Source: Mycobacterium sp. PSTR-4-N (GTDB lineage Bacteria > Actinomycetota > Actinomycetes > Mycobacteriales > Mycobacteriaceae). From it: a DNA stretch of 64,000 nucleotides. Where the stretch lies: assembly GCF_022348085.1 (NCBI RefSeq), contig NZ_JAKRFN010000016.1, positions 1 through 64,000 of the forward strand, written 5' to 3'. The notes below the pieces were generated by a model. The model had not been told where the DNA came from. It did not search any database and worked only from the letters and a program-made list of their open reading frames with translations. Made by a program: the position numbers and the translations under genes. Position 1 is the first letter of the stretch. Every line of letters starts with the position of its first letter. Of the stretch, positions 1-8,272 are shown piece after piece.

Positions 1-120
1 CTCGACAACGTCGCCGCCGAACTCAACGGCCGACCCCGCAAAACCCTCGACTGGAAAACCCCAGCCGAAGCCCTTAACCAACTACTGTCCAAACCGCCAA
101 CTGTTGCATCGACCCCTTGA
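1..120 (+). CDS. IS30-family transposase, C-terminal fragment (cut by window edge)
   Basis: The first 39 codons are open in frame 1 and end at TGA 118-120. They contain the pattern LNGRPRKTL followed by TPAEALNQLL, which is the typical C-terminus of IS30-family DDE transposases (NxRPRKTLxxxTPxExL). The catalytic core must lie upstream of the window. The terminal inverted repeat of the element should fall within the 46 bp before the next gene's stop at 167, but I cannot delimit it without the other end. Family assignment is fairly secure; whether the copy is intact cannot be judged. Confidence 0.75.
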   Translation, partial: LDNVAAELNGRPRKTLDWKTPAEALNQLLSKPPTVASTP

Positions 121-166
121 ACTCAAGGCGCGTGTTGCGGATGAAACCGCACACTCGCGGCAGAAG

Positions 167-1399
167 TCAGGAGAGGGAGACGGTGACGTCGCCGCCCTTG
201 GGGTCCGCCCCCGCGACCAGCGACCACGGTGCCCGGTACACCCGACCGGGCGCCGCCGGCCACAGCGTGCGGGCAGTGCCGACGACGCGCCCGTCCTGTA
301 CTGCGCGCAGCGCGGGCAGCCGGCGGTATTCGTCGGTCCACAGCAGTAGATCACCTCGCGGCGCGCTGCCGCCGACCGTCGACACCCGCTGCGGCGCAAC
401 CCACGTCAACGGCGCCTGCGCCCGGATGTGCGCCGCGCTGTACACCGGTTCCGCCGTGCCGCCGGTGTGGAGCCAATGCTCGACTGCCGCGGCGACGTGG
501 CGACCGTCTAGCGCGGCGCCGTCGGCCGTGTCCACCGGGTGCAGCAGGTTGCCGACCGCGAAGACGCCGGGCCGGCTGGTGCGCAACGCGGCGTCGACGA
601 CGGGCCCGCGGGTCGCCGGGTCCATGTCCAGCCCGCCGGTGCGGGCCAGCTCGTGATCGGGAATCCAATCGCCGGTGAAAACGACGGTGTCGCAAGCGAT
701 GTCGCGGCGGGCGCCGTTGCGCTCGACGGTGACCGATTGGACCCTGCCTTTGCCGTTGACGGCCACCACCCGGCTGCTGCTCAGCACCGGACCTGACATC
801 AGCGCCCGGCCCGGAAGGCGGAACGCGGCGTACGCCTCGGCGCGTGGATATCGGCTGATCATGGCAACGGTCGCACAGCCCGCCTCCCGTAGCGTCAGCA
901 CCGCTGACCAGCTGACCAGTTCGGCGCCGACGATGACGGCCCGGGTGCCGACGTGGCCGTGGTGCAGGTGCACGAGATTCTGCAGCTGTCCCGTGGTGTA
1001 CACACCGTCGGGCCGGTCGCCGGGGATCAGCCGTGCGGGGCGGGGCCGTTCCCGCGCACCCGTCGCGAGGATCACGGCGTCGGCGGTGACGGTCCGCACC
1101 CCGCGCGGCGAGGTGATCTGGAGCGTGCGCTCGCCCGCCCAGCCGGTGACCATCGCCTCGGTCTCCAGCGTCGCGCCCGCCTCAACCGCCATCGCGGTCA
1201 GCCGCCGCGCGTAGGCGGGTCCCGAGACGAACCGGTGCAGATCCCGCATGCCGTAGCCGAGATGGTCACTGTGGCGGGGGATTCCACCGGTGTGGCGTTC
1301 CCGATCGAGCACGAGCACCTCGCCCTCGACGCGGGGCGCCAGCGCGGCGGCCGCGGTCAGCCCGGCGGGTCCGCCGCCGATGATCGCGACCCGGCTCAT
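167..1399 (-). CDS. GlpB-like NAD(P)/FAD-dependent oxidoreductase
   Basis: This protein of about 410 residues has an N-terminal dinucleotide-binding motif GGGPAG (residues ~8-13), the ATGAR motif that closes the FAD domain, a second Rossmann segment near VGAEL, and a C-terminal FAVGN motif. This is the architecture of pyridine nucleotide-disulfide-type reductases that form the small subunit of GlpAB-like or opine/sarcosine-type dehydrogenases. The start is ATG 1399, whose ATGA overlaps the stop of the GlpA-like gene upstream, so the two are translationally coupled. It probably partners that enzyme and passes electrons from the oxidised substrate through FAD. A GlpC or DUF1667 third subunit is not seen here; the IS30 fragment lies just downstream. 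The substrate is unknown. Confidence 0.75.
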   Translation of the reverse strand: MSRVAIIGGGPAGLTAAAALAPRVEGEVLVLDRERHTGGIPRHSDHLGYGMRDLHRFVSGPAYARRLTAMAVEAGATLETEAMVTGWAGERTLQITSPRGVRTVTADAVILATGARERPRPARLIPGDRPDGVYTTGQLQNLVHLHHGHVGTRAVIVGAELVSWSAVLTLREAGCATVAMISRYPRAEAYAAFRLPGRALMSGPVLSSSRVVAVNGKGRVQSVTVERNGARRDIACDTVVFTGDWIPDHELARTGGLDMDPATRGPVVDAALRTSRPGVFAVGNLLHPVDTADGAALDGRHVAAAVEHWLHTGGTAEPVYSAAHIRAQAPLTWVAPQRVSTVGGSAPRGDLLLWTDEYRRLPALRAVQDGRVVGTARTLWPAAPGRVYRAPWSLVAGADPKGGDVTVSLS

Positions 1400-2781
1400 C
1401 TCGCCACTCCCTCGGCCAGCAGCTCGGCGGTGTGCGCGCCGCAGTAGAAGCCCTGGCATCGCCCGTTCATCACCCGGGTGCGGCGCCGCAGACCATCGAG
1501 ATCGGCTGGGGGAATGGAAGATTGGAATGCGTCTCGGATCTCACCGACGCTCACGCGTTCGCAGAAGCAGACCAGCCGGCCGTAGTCGGGGTCGGCGGCG
1601 ATGCGCTGCCCGTCCTGATAGGGCCGCACGCCGGTCTCGCCGATGTTCGGCATCCGCGGCGGAGGCGGCAGACCCTCCCGCTCGGAGACGTCGACCCCCG
1701 CCTCGGCGAGCAGACCGCAGACGTACTCGGCCACCGCCATCCCCGAGGTCAGGCCGGTGGACCGGATACCGCCGACCAGGACATAACGCGCGGCCGCGTC
1801 GAGGTCGATCACGTAGTCGTCGTGATTGCTCGCCGCCCGCAGGCCCGCGTACGTCGCGGTGATTTCCTCCTCGAACAGCGCCGGCATCAGTGCGCGGCCC
1901 TTCGACACCAGGAAGTCCAGCCCCTTCTCCGACGTTCCGGTCGCCGTCCGGTCGGTCAGGTTCTCGGACGTCGGACCGACCATCACGTTGCCGTAGATGG
2001 TGGGGCTGACGAGAACGCCCTTGCCGCGCGAGGACGGGACGGCGAGCACGATCACCGGCACCATGGGCCGCGCCAGCTTGTCGAACACCAGCAATTCACC
2101 GCGTCGCGGGGTGACGGTGAGGCGCTTGTATCCGAACTGAGCGTCGAGGTGATCGGCGCCCAGGCCGGCGGCGTTGATCACCCAGCGGGCGCGGATCTCG
2201 CCACGGGTGGTGTGCACGGTGGTGTGCTGGGCGCCGGGCTCCACGGTCGTCACACGCGCGCCGCGGACCAGCGTCGCGCCGCGCGCCACCGCATCGGTGG
2301 CCAGCGCGAGGTTCGTGGTCCACGTGCAGATGATCGACTCGCCGGGCACGCTCAGGCCGGCCATCGCCCCGGGCCCGAGCGAGGGGACCCGACGATAGAC
2401 CTCGTCGGCACTCAAGAGCCCGCAGTCGCGGTAGCCGTTGCCTTCGGCCTTGACCATCAGGCCGGGCAGCGCGTCGACCTCTTCCTGGGTCCAGGCGACG
2501 AGCATGGCGCCGGTGCGCTCGACGGGGATTCCGGTTTCTTCGGCGTAGGCGCCGAGCAGGTCGTAGCCGCGGGCGACGAGACGGGACTCCAGAGTGCCGG
2601 GGGTGGCGTCGAACCCGGTGTGCAGCAGCGCGGTGTTGGCCTTGCTGGTGCCGTCGCCGACGTCGTCACGGGCCTCGAGGAGCGTGACGGACAGGTGGGT
2701 GCCGGCGAGCGCGCGGGCGATCGCCGCGCCGACGATGCCTGCGCCGACGACGACGACGTCGGAGACATGTTCGGCAGTCAT
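1396..2781 (-). CDS. GlpA-like FAD-dependent dehydrogenase with C-terminal BFD [2Fe-2S] domain
   Basis: The product has 461 residues. An N-terminal VVGAGIVGAAIA dinucleotide fold and DAO-type FAD domain fill residues ~1-370. The C-terminal ~60 residues form a BFD-like [2Fe-2S] domain, with CFC near residue 408 and GRCQGFYC near 443. This matches the anaerobic-type glycerol-3-phosphate dehydrogenase large subunit GlpA and its relatives. The natural substrate is presumably the phosphorylated product of the kinase encoded immediately upstream. The start ATG 2781 overlaps the kinase stop as ATGA, and its own stop overlaps the next start in the same way. Whether the substrate is glycerol 3-phosphate is uncertain, because the kinase has an altered substrate pocket. 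Confidence 0.8.
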   Translation of the reverse strand: MTAEHVSDVVVVGAGIVGAAIARALAGTHLSVTLLEARDDVGDGTSKANTALLHTGFDATPGTLESRLVARGYDLLGAYAEETGIPVERTGAMLVAWTQEEVDALPGLMVKAEGNGYRDCGLLSADEVYRRVPSLGPGAMAGLSVPGESIICTWTTNLALATDAVARGATLVRGARVTTVEPGAQHTTVHTTRGEIRARWVINAAGLGADHLDAQFGYKRLTVTPRRGELLVFDKLARPMVPVIVLAVPSSRGKGVLVSPTIYGNVMVGPTSENLTDRTATGTSEKGLDFLVSKGRALMPALFEEEITATYAGLRAASNHDDYVIDLDAAARYVLVGGIRSTGLTSGMAVAEYVCGLLAEAGVDVSEREGLPPPPRMPNIGETGVRPYQDGQRIAADPDYGRLVCFCERVSVGEIRDAFQSSIPPADLDGLRRRTRVMNGRCQGFYCGAHTAELLAEGVAR

Positions 2782-4211
2782 TGGGTGGTCTCCTCAACGG
2801 TGCGGCGCCAGCGCGCCAGGAAGTCGGTGCTGCGCTCGGCCGGCCAGCGCGGTTCGTAGGTGCGCTGCGGGGTCCAGGCGCCGATCGCGTCGCTGACGGC
2901 GAGGCCGGGATCGATGGTGAGCCGGGCGCATGCCGCGGCGCCGAGCGCGGTGGCGTGCGGTGACGGGTAGACCTCCACCGGGAGCTGCGCCAGATCGGCC
3001 TGGGCCTGCATCAGCACCTCGGACCGGGTCAGGCCCCCGTCGACCCGCAGCCGGGTCAGCGGCCGGCCGAGGTCGGCGCAGACGAGTTCGGTCAGTGCGG
3101 TCACCTGCGCGGCGACCCCCTCCAGCAGCGCCCGGACCAGGTGCCCGCGGGTGCTCGACAATGTCATGCCGGTGAAGCTGGCGGTGGCCGCGGCGTTCCA
3201 CCACGGCGCCGCGAGCCCCGCCAGAGCGGGCACGCAGACCACGCCGTCGCTCGTGTCGGCGGACACGGCGTCGAGCTGGTCGGGCGCGGGCGCCAGACCG
3301 AGATCCACGGCCCACCGGACCGCCGATGCCGCGGTGTAGACCTGGCCGTCGACGCAGAACGCGGTCTCGTCGTGCAGCCGCCAGGCCACCGACGTCGTCA
3401 GCCCCCACCGGGATCGCACCGGCTCGGTGCCGAGCTGGGCGAGAAGGAACGCCCCGGTGCCGTATGTGCATTTCGCCGAGCCGGGCTCCAGGCAGCTCTC
3501 GGCGAGCAGGGCGGCCTGCTGGTCGACGATCAGGCCGCCGACCGGCAGCGTCGGCCCGAACACGTCGGTGTGCCCGACGGTCTGATCGCAGGCCACGATC
3601 TCGGGCATCGATTCGCCGGCGAGTCCGAACAGCGCGACGAGCTCGTCGTCCCACTCCGGGACCCGGACCGCCTGGTCCAGCGTGGTCAGCAGGGAGCGGC
3701 TGGCCGTCGCGGCGTCGGTGACGAACGCGCCGCAGAGCCGGTGCACCAGCCAGGTGTCGGTGGTGGTGACGACGCCGTCGCGCGTCCTGTTCTCCCGGAT
3801 CCACGCCATCTTCGGCGCCGAGAAGTACGGATCGAGGACGAGGCCGGTGCGTTCGGCGATGCGCGCACCGTGCTCGACCAGCGACCCGCACAGCGCTTCG
3901 GCGCGCCGGTCCTGCCACACGACCGCCGGGGTGAGCGGAGCGCCGGTGGCGCGGTCCCACGCGAGCACGGTCTCGCCCTGGTTGGCCAGCGCCACCGCGG
4001 CCACGGGCACGCCGGCCTCGGCGAGCGCGCGGCGTCCGGCGGTGACGACACTCGCGAACAACGCTTCGGGGTCCTGCTCGACGCCGCCGCCGGGCAGGTA
4101 GTCGGGCCGCAGCGGCACCTCGGCCGTTGCGCACACCCGGCCGCGGTCGTCGACGACGACGGCCTTGGTGCCCGAGGTGCCCTGGTCGATCGCCAGGATC
4201 GCTCCGCTCAC
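2778..4211 (-). CDS. FGGY-family kinase, glycerol kinase-like with altered substrate pocket
   Basis: The start is GTG 4211, within GTGA overlapping the permease stop; this gives 477 residues, close to the usual ~500 of glycerol kinases. The N-terminal ILAIDQGTSGTKA phosphate loop, VVWQDRR, DPYFSAPK, DQQAAL, CTYGTGAF and the C-terminal RVDGGL motif place it in the FGGY family next to GlpK. In E. coli GlpK, Arg83 and Glu84 of NQRET bind glycerol. Here the motif reads NQGET, so the Arg is Gly while the Glu, the Trp, the Tyr of DPYF and the Asp of DQQ remain. The kinase may therefore phosphorylate another polyol or an amino-polyol. It sits between an APC-type permease and two dehydrogenase subunits in one operon. 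Confidence 0.8.
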   Translation of the reverse strand: MSGAILAIDQGTSGTKAVVVDDRGRVCATAEVPLRPDYLPGGGVEQDPEALFASVVTAGRRALAEAGVPVAAVALANQGETVLAWDRATGAPLTPAVVWQDRRAEALCGSLVEHGARIAERTGLVLDPYFSAPKMAWIRENRTRDGVVTTTDTWLVHRLCGAFVTDAATASRSLLTTLDQAVRVPEWDDELVALFGLAGESMPEIVACDQTVGHTDVFGPTLPVGGLIVDQQAALLAESCLEPGSAKCTYGTGAFLLAQLGTEPVRSRWGLTTSVAWRLHDETAFCVDGQVYTAASAVRWAVDLGLAPAPDQLDAVSADTSDGVVCVPALAGLAAPWWNAAATASFTGMTLSSTRGHLVRALLEGVAAQVTALTELVCADLGRPLTRLRVDGGLTRSEVLMQAQADLAQLPVEVYPSPHATALGAAACARLTIDPGLAVSDAIGAWTPQRTYEPRWPAERSTDFLARWRRTVEETTQ

Positions 4212-5686
4212 TCCCGCAGCTCGGCGTCGATGGAGGCCATGTCGGGCATCGTCAGCCCCGCACGACCGTGTCGGATCAACAGATAGACGAGGTAGGCCGC
4301 GCCGATCGCGACCATCACCAGGACGTAGGCCCACGCCTGCTCGAAGGCGGCGTCGCGGAACAGGGCCAGCTCGAAGGCCAGCCAGACGACTGCCACCACC
4401 AGGATCGGCATCTCCCACTTTCCGAGATCGAACTTGCCGTTACGGGGAAGCGACGAGCGCTTGACCAAGTACAACACCACCGTCGAGGCGTACATCACAG
4501 CAGGCAGGAGTGTCGCGGCGCTGAAGAGGGTGAACAGCGCGGTCTCGGAGTGGGCGAATATCGCGAGGATCAGCTGTGCGAGCGCGAAGTACAGCAGGGT
4601 CGCCTTGAACGGGGTGTGGAAGCGGGGCGAGATCTGGTTCCACTGTTGCCAGCCGGGGAAGCGGCGGTCGCGGGACATCGCCCAGGTCAATCGGACGCCG
4701 GTGATCATGATGACCAAACCGCACGCGAAGATCGCGAGCACGACCATGAGCAGCAGCAGTGTCGCCACCACCGAGCCCAGGGTGTTCTTGATGACGTCGG
4801 CGATCGGGGTGCCCGATTCGGCCAGTGCGACGGGATCGCCGGCGGCGAGCGTGACCGCGATGAGGAACACGAAGCCGAGCACACCGGAGGCCAGCACCGC
4901 ATTGCACATGGCGCGTGGCACCACGCGCTCCGGATCGTGGGTCTCCTCGGCGAGGTTGGCGGCGGATTCGAAACCGACGATCGTGAACGCGCCCAGCAGG
5001 AAGCCCAGCATCCACGGTCCGGCCGATGTCCAGTCGCCGAAGCTCCAGAATCCCTCCGTCGCCACCGCACCCTTGCTGACGAGGTTCGCGACATCGATAT
5101 CGCCGCGCACCGCGCCGACCACGAGCAGCAGCACCGTCAACAGCGCCATCCCGATCAGCTCCAGCGTCACCAGGCTGTTGTTCACCCGCTCGGCCCACGG
5201 GGTGGACAGCGCCACCAGCAGGGCCTGCAGGATCAGGACACCGGCGGTCATCACCCAGGCGATCGTCGGGGTGCTGTCATAGCTGAGCAGCACGGGCAGG
5301 ATCGTCGAGGCGATCGTGTAGTCGACCGCGACCACCACGATCGCGAGGAACGTGAACGAGATCCAGCCGATGATCCAGCCCAGGGTGGGGTTCGCCAGCC
5401 GCGACATCCACTGGTAGTGGTAGCCGGTGACCGGGATGCGGGAGGCCAGCGCGCCCAGCACGAATGCCACGGCCAGCTGCCCGACGACCGCGATCGGCCA
5501 GGTCCAGATCCCGACGGGGCCGGAGCTGTTCAACACCGCCCCGTAGGTGGTGAAGATGCCCGTGGCGATCGAGACGAACGCGAAGGCGACGGCGAACGAG
5601 GCGAACCTGCCGGTACGCCGCTCCAGGGATTGGGTGTAGCCGAACTGAGCGAGCTCGGCCGAGTCGCGGGAGTCAGGGCGGGTCAC
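4208..5686 (-). CDS. APC-superfamily amino acid/amine permease
   Basis: The protein has about 492 residues and roughly 12 hydrophobic segments. It carries the APC-type FTIVGFESAANLAEET motif in the middle and an amphipathic N-terminus, and resembles the amino acid/choline/GABA transporter branch. I chose GTG 5686 because AGGAGG (5692-5697) sits 5 bases upstream; an in-frame start further upstream would run through the operator region. It is the first gene of an operon with a sugar-type kinase and two FAD dehydrogenases. Such an operon would usually have a facilitator or sugar transporter, so an amine transporter suggests a nitrogen-containing substrate. Expression is probably controlled by the divergent GntR-type gene through the palindromes at 5711-5736. 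Confidence 0.8.
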   Translation of the reverse strand: MTRPDSRDSAELAQFGYTQSLERRTGRFASFAVAFAFVSIATGIFTTYGAVLNSSGPVGIWTWPIAVVGQLAVAFVLGALASRIPVTGYHYQWMSRLANPTLGWIIGWISFTFLAIVVVAVDYTIASTILPVLLSYDSTPTIAWVMTAGVLILQALLVALSTPWAERVNNSLVTLELIGMALLTVLLLVVGAVRGDIDVANLVSKGAVATEGFWSFGDWTSAGPWMLGFLLGAFTIVGFESAANLAEETHDPERVVPRAMCNAVLASGVLGFVFLIAVTLAAGDPVALAESGTPIADVIKNTLGSVVATLLLLMVVLAIFACGLVIMITGVRLTWAMSRDRRFPGWQQWNQISPRFHTPFKATLLYFALAQLILAIFAHSETALFTLFSAATLLPAVMYASTVVLYLVKRSSLPRNGKFDLGKWEMPILVVAVVWLAFELALFRDAAFEQAWAYVLVMVAIGAAYLVYLLIRHGRAGLTMPDMASIDAELRE

Positions 5687-5710
5687 GGGAGCCTCCTGGC
5701 CGTTCGATTG

Positions 5711-5736
5711 ATGGTATAGACCATGTGGTTGAACCA
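5711..5736. promoter_or_regulatory. Tandem palindromic operator for the divergent GntR/UTRA regulator
   Basis: Two adjacent inverted repeats lie between the permease start (5686) and the regulator start (5837). The first is ATGGT-ATAG-ACCAT (5711-5724), with a GTATAGAC core that fits the GTnTAnAC pattern of HutC-subfamily GntR operators. The second is TGGTT-G-AACCA (5726-5736), a perfect 11-bp palindrome. They lie 25-50 bp upstream of the permease start, where bound protein would block the promoter. Binding is inferred, not shown. Confidence 0.6.
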
Positions 5737-5836
5737 AAGTATGAAGGTCACTTGTGACGCCCGTCAATCCGGAAACCGACTTTTTACCCCGCCGTCACAC
5801 CGGTCGAAGCCCAGCTCGCAGGACTAATCTGACGGG

Positions 5837-6565
5837 ATGGCCTCGGGCACGCCGCTGTACATGTCGATCGCCGCGGACGTCCGCGACCGGATAGCCACCG
5901 AGCAATTGGGTCCGCACACCCTGCTGCCGTCCGAACGTGAACTCGCCGAACAGCACGGCGTCAGCCGGATGACCGCGCGTCAGGCGCTCTCACTGCTGGA
6001 GAGCGAAGGAGCGGTCTACCGGAAGCCGCCACGCGGCACCTTCGTCGCCGAACCGCGCGTCCGCTTCCACGTCGGTAGCTTCTCCGAAGAGGTGGCACGG
6101 ATGGGGCGGCGGCCGGCGGCGAAGCTGCTGTGGGCCGAACACCAGACCGCCAAGCCCGCGGTCGGGCGCGCGCTGGACCTGCCCGACGGCGCCGCAGTGC
6201 ACGTGTTCTACCGGCTGCGCAGCGTCGACGACGTGCCGTTCGCGCTGGAAACCACGTACCTGCCCGCCGACCTCACTCCCGGAATCCTCGACGAGCCGGA
6301 CGACGGGTCGCTGTGGGCACTGCTGCGCTCGCGCTACGGGATCGACCTGGCGCGGTCCACCGCGGTGCTCGAGTCGATCGTGCTCGACGACGCGTCGAGC
6401 ATGCAGCTGGGCGTGCGCGCCGGATCGGCGGGCACCCTGCTGACTCGCAGCACCCGCGACACCTCCGGCCGATGCGTGGAGTACGCGCGCGACGTGTACC
6501 GCGCCGATCGCGCGGCCTTCGAGGTCTCCGAGGAGTTGGGCGCCCACCGGCTCTCATCGGTCTGA
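5837..6565 (+). CDS. GntR-family regulator with UTRA ligand domain (HutC subfamily)
   Basis: The product has 242 residues. Residues ~5-72 form a winged helix-turn-helix with the typical LPSERELAEQHGVSRMTARQAL motif and the wing RKPPRGTFVA. Residues ~90-235 look like a UTRA domain of the HutC/FarR type (VFYRLRSVDDVPFALETTYLP). It reads away from the permease-kinase-dehydrogenase operon and most likely represses it until the pathway substrate or a phosphorylated intermediate binds. An adjacent double palindrome is the probable operator. The ligand cannot be deduced from sequence. Confidence 0.85.
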   Translation: MASGTPLYMSIAADVRDRIATEQLGPHTLLPSERELAEQHGVSRMTARQALSLLESEGAVYRKPPRGTFVAEPRVRFHVGSFSEEVARMGRRPAAKLLWAEHQTAKPAVGRALDLPDGAAVHVFYRLRSVDDVPFALETTYLPADLTPGILDEPDDGSLWALLRSRYGIDLARSTAVLESIVLDDASSMQLGVRAGSAGTLLTRSTRDTSGRCVEYARDVYRADRAAFEVSEELGAHRLSSV

Positions 6566-6598
6566 GGCCTGCGTTTCGGTCCCGTAAGCTCGCTATTC

Positions 6599-7243
6599 GT
6601 GCAAACGCGACGGCGGCTCGGGGTGATGGGTGGAACCTTCGACCCCATCCACCACGGCCACCTCGTCGCCGCCAGCGAGGTGGCCAACCTGTTCAGCCTC
6701 GACGAGGTGGTGTTCGTACCCACCGGCCAGCCGTGGCAGAAGCGCAGTAGAACCGTCACCCCCGCCGAGGACCGCTACCTGATGACGGTCGTGGCCACCG
6801 CGTCGAACCCGATGTTCTCGGTCAGTCGGGTCGACATCGACCGCGGCGGCCCCACCTACACCAAGGACACCCTGCGGGATCTGCACGCGCTCAACCCCGA
6901 CGCCGACCTGTACTTCATCACCGGTGCCGACGCACTGGCGTCGATCTTGTCCTGGCAGAACTGGGAAGAGATGTTCTCGATCGCGCGTTTCGTCGGGGTG
7001 AGCAGGCCGGGCTACGAGCTGGACGGCAAACACATCTCCGCCGCCATGGCCGAACTGCCCGACGATGCCCTGCATCTGGTGGAGGTGCCGGCGCTGGCCA
7101 TCTCGTCGACCGACTGCCGTGAGCGTGCCGAAGCCTCGCGGCCGATCTGGTACCTGGTGCCCGATGGTGTCGTGCAGTACGTCGCCAAACGGCATCTCTA
7201 CCAACCCCATGTGAAGGAGACCGCCCCTGACCGCCACACCTGA
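6599..7243 (+). CDS. nadD: Nicotinate-nucleotide adenylyltransferase
   Basis: NadD joins nicotinate mononucleotide and ATP to give deamido-NAD, a cytoplasmic step of NAD synthesis. The 214-residue protein has the nucleotidyltransferase signature GGTFDPIHHGH at residues 11-21 and the second ATP-binding motif ISSTDCR near residue 168. The start is GTG 6599. It opens a plus-strand operon nadD-rsfS-gpgP-octT-degV. The rsfS reading frame begins just before the nadD stop if a CTG start is used. The order is the same in M. tuberculosis (Rv2421c-Rv2417c, from memory). Confidence 0.95.
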   Translation: MQTRRRLGVMGGTFDPIHHGHLVAASEVANLFSLDEVVFVPTGQPWQKRSRTVTPAEDRYLMTVVATASNPMFSVSRVDIDRGGPTYTKDTLRDLHALNPDADLYFITGADALASILSWQNWEEMFSIARFVGVSRPGYELDGKHISAAMAELPDDALHLVEVPALAISSTDCRERAEASRPIWYLVPDGVVQYVAKRHLYQPHVKETAPDRHT

Positions 7244-7253
7244 AGCCATCCAC

Positions 7254-7598
7254 ATGGCCGAGACCGCCGCGCGTGCGGCGGCGGCCAAGCTCGCCGACGA
7301 CGTCGTCGTCATCGACGTGTCCGAGCAGCTCGTCATCACCGACTGCTTCGTCATCGCCTCGGCGTCCAACGAACGCCAGGTCAACGCGATCGTCGACGAG
7401 GTCGAGGAGGAGATGCGGCAGGCCGGGTACAAGCCCGCGCGCCGCGAAGGCACCCGGGAGGGCCGCTGGACCCTGCTCGACTACGTCGACGTGGTGGTGC
7501 ACATCCAGCACCAGGACGAACGGAACTTCTATGCCCTGGACCGGTTGTGGCGCGACTGCCCGCTGGTGCCGGTGGAGCTGTCCGGAGACGACGCGTGA
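7254..7598 (+). CDS. rsfS: Ribosomal silencing factor RsfS (Iojap/YbeB)
   Basis: RsfS binds ribosomal protein L14 and blocks 50S-30S joining when nutrients are short. The sequence shows the Iojap-family core: VIDVSEQLVITDCFVIASA, then GRWTLLDYVDVVVHI and FYALDRLW. From ATG 7254 the protein has 114 residues. A better ribosome binding site (AAGGAG, 7214-7219) lies 7 bases before an in-frame CTG at 7227. That start would add nine residues beginning TATPEA and overlap the nadD end, resembling the M. tuberculosis N-terminus as I remember it. The stop overlaps the next GTG as GTGA. Confidence 0.92.
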   Translation: MAETAARAAAAKLADDVVVIDVSEQLVITDCFVIASASNERQVNAIVDEVEEEMRQAGYKPARREGTREGRWTLLDYVDVVVHIQHQDERNFYALDRLWRDCPLVPVELSGDDA

Positions 7599-8272
7599 CG
7601 GTGCGCAAGCTGGTCATGCTGCGGCACGGACAGACGGAGTACAACGCCGGCAGCCGCATGCAGGGTCAGCTGGACACCGACCTGTCGGATCTCGGCCGTG
7701 AGCAGGCCGTGGTCGCAGCCGAAGCGCTCGCCAAACGTCAGCCGCTGCTGATCGTCTCGTCGGACCTGCGCCGGGCCCTCGACACCGCGGTGGCGCTGGG
7801 TGACCGGTGCGGTCAGCAGGTGTCGCTGGACACCCGGCTGCGGGAGACACACCTGGGTGACTGGCAGGGGATGACCCACCTCGAGGTCGACGAGGTCGCC
7901 CCCGGGGCCCGGCTGGCGTGGCGCGACGACGCGCGCTGGGCCCCCCACGGCGGGGAGAGCCGGGTCGACGTCGCCGACCGCAGCCTGCCGCTGGTGCGCG
8001 AACTGGTGGCCGGCCAGCCGGAGTGGGGTGCCGATGCCGCCGACCGGCCCGTGGTGCTCGTGGCGCACGGCGGGTTGATCGCCGCGCTGACCGCGGCGCT
8101 GCTCGACCTGCCCGTCGACAACTGGCCCGTCCTCGGCGGGCTGGGCAACGCCAGCTGGGTGCAGTTGGCCGGGCACACCCGCCGCGACGGCGATCCGGCG
8201 AGCCTGGCCGACATCCGCTGGCGCCTCGACGTGTGGAACGCCTCGGCGCAGGTCGCAGGCGATGTCCTCTGA
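7595..8272 (+). CDS. gpgP: Glucosyl-3-phosphoglycerate phosphatase (histidine phosphatase family)
   Basis: The product has 225 residues and the histidine-phosphatase catalytic motif LRHGQTE (His11 if GTG 7595 is the start), with a second conserved histidine in VAHGG. Its place directly after rsfS matches Rv2419c, the phosphatase that makes glucosylglycerate from glucosyl-3-phosphoglycerate, an early step toward methylglucose lipopolysaccharide. GTG 7595 overlaps the rsfS stop as GTGA and puts the catalytic motif at the usual distance from the N-terminus; the frame is open upstream, but an earlier start would add 16 atypical residues. The next gene overlaps it by 11 bases and acts in the same pathway. 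Confidence 0.85.
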   Translation: MTVRKLVMLRHGQTEYNAGSRMQGQLDTDLSDLGREQAVVAAEALAKRQPLLIVSSDLRRALDTAVALGDRCGQQVSLDTRLRETHLGDWQGMTHLEVDEVAPGARLAWRDDARWAPHGGESRVDVADRSLPLVRELVAGQPEWGADAADRPVVLVAHGGLIAALTAALLDLPVDNWPVLGGLGNASWVQLAGHTRRDGDPASLADIRWRLDVWNASAQVAGDVL

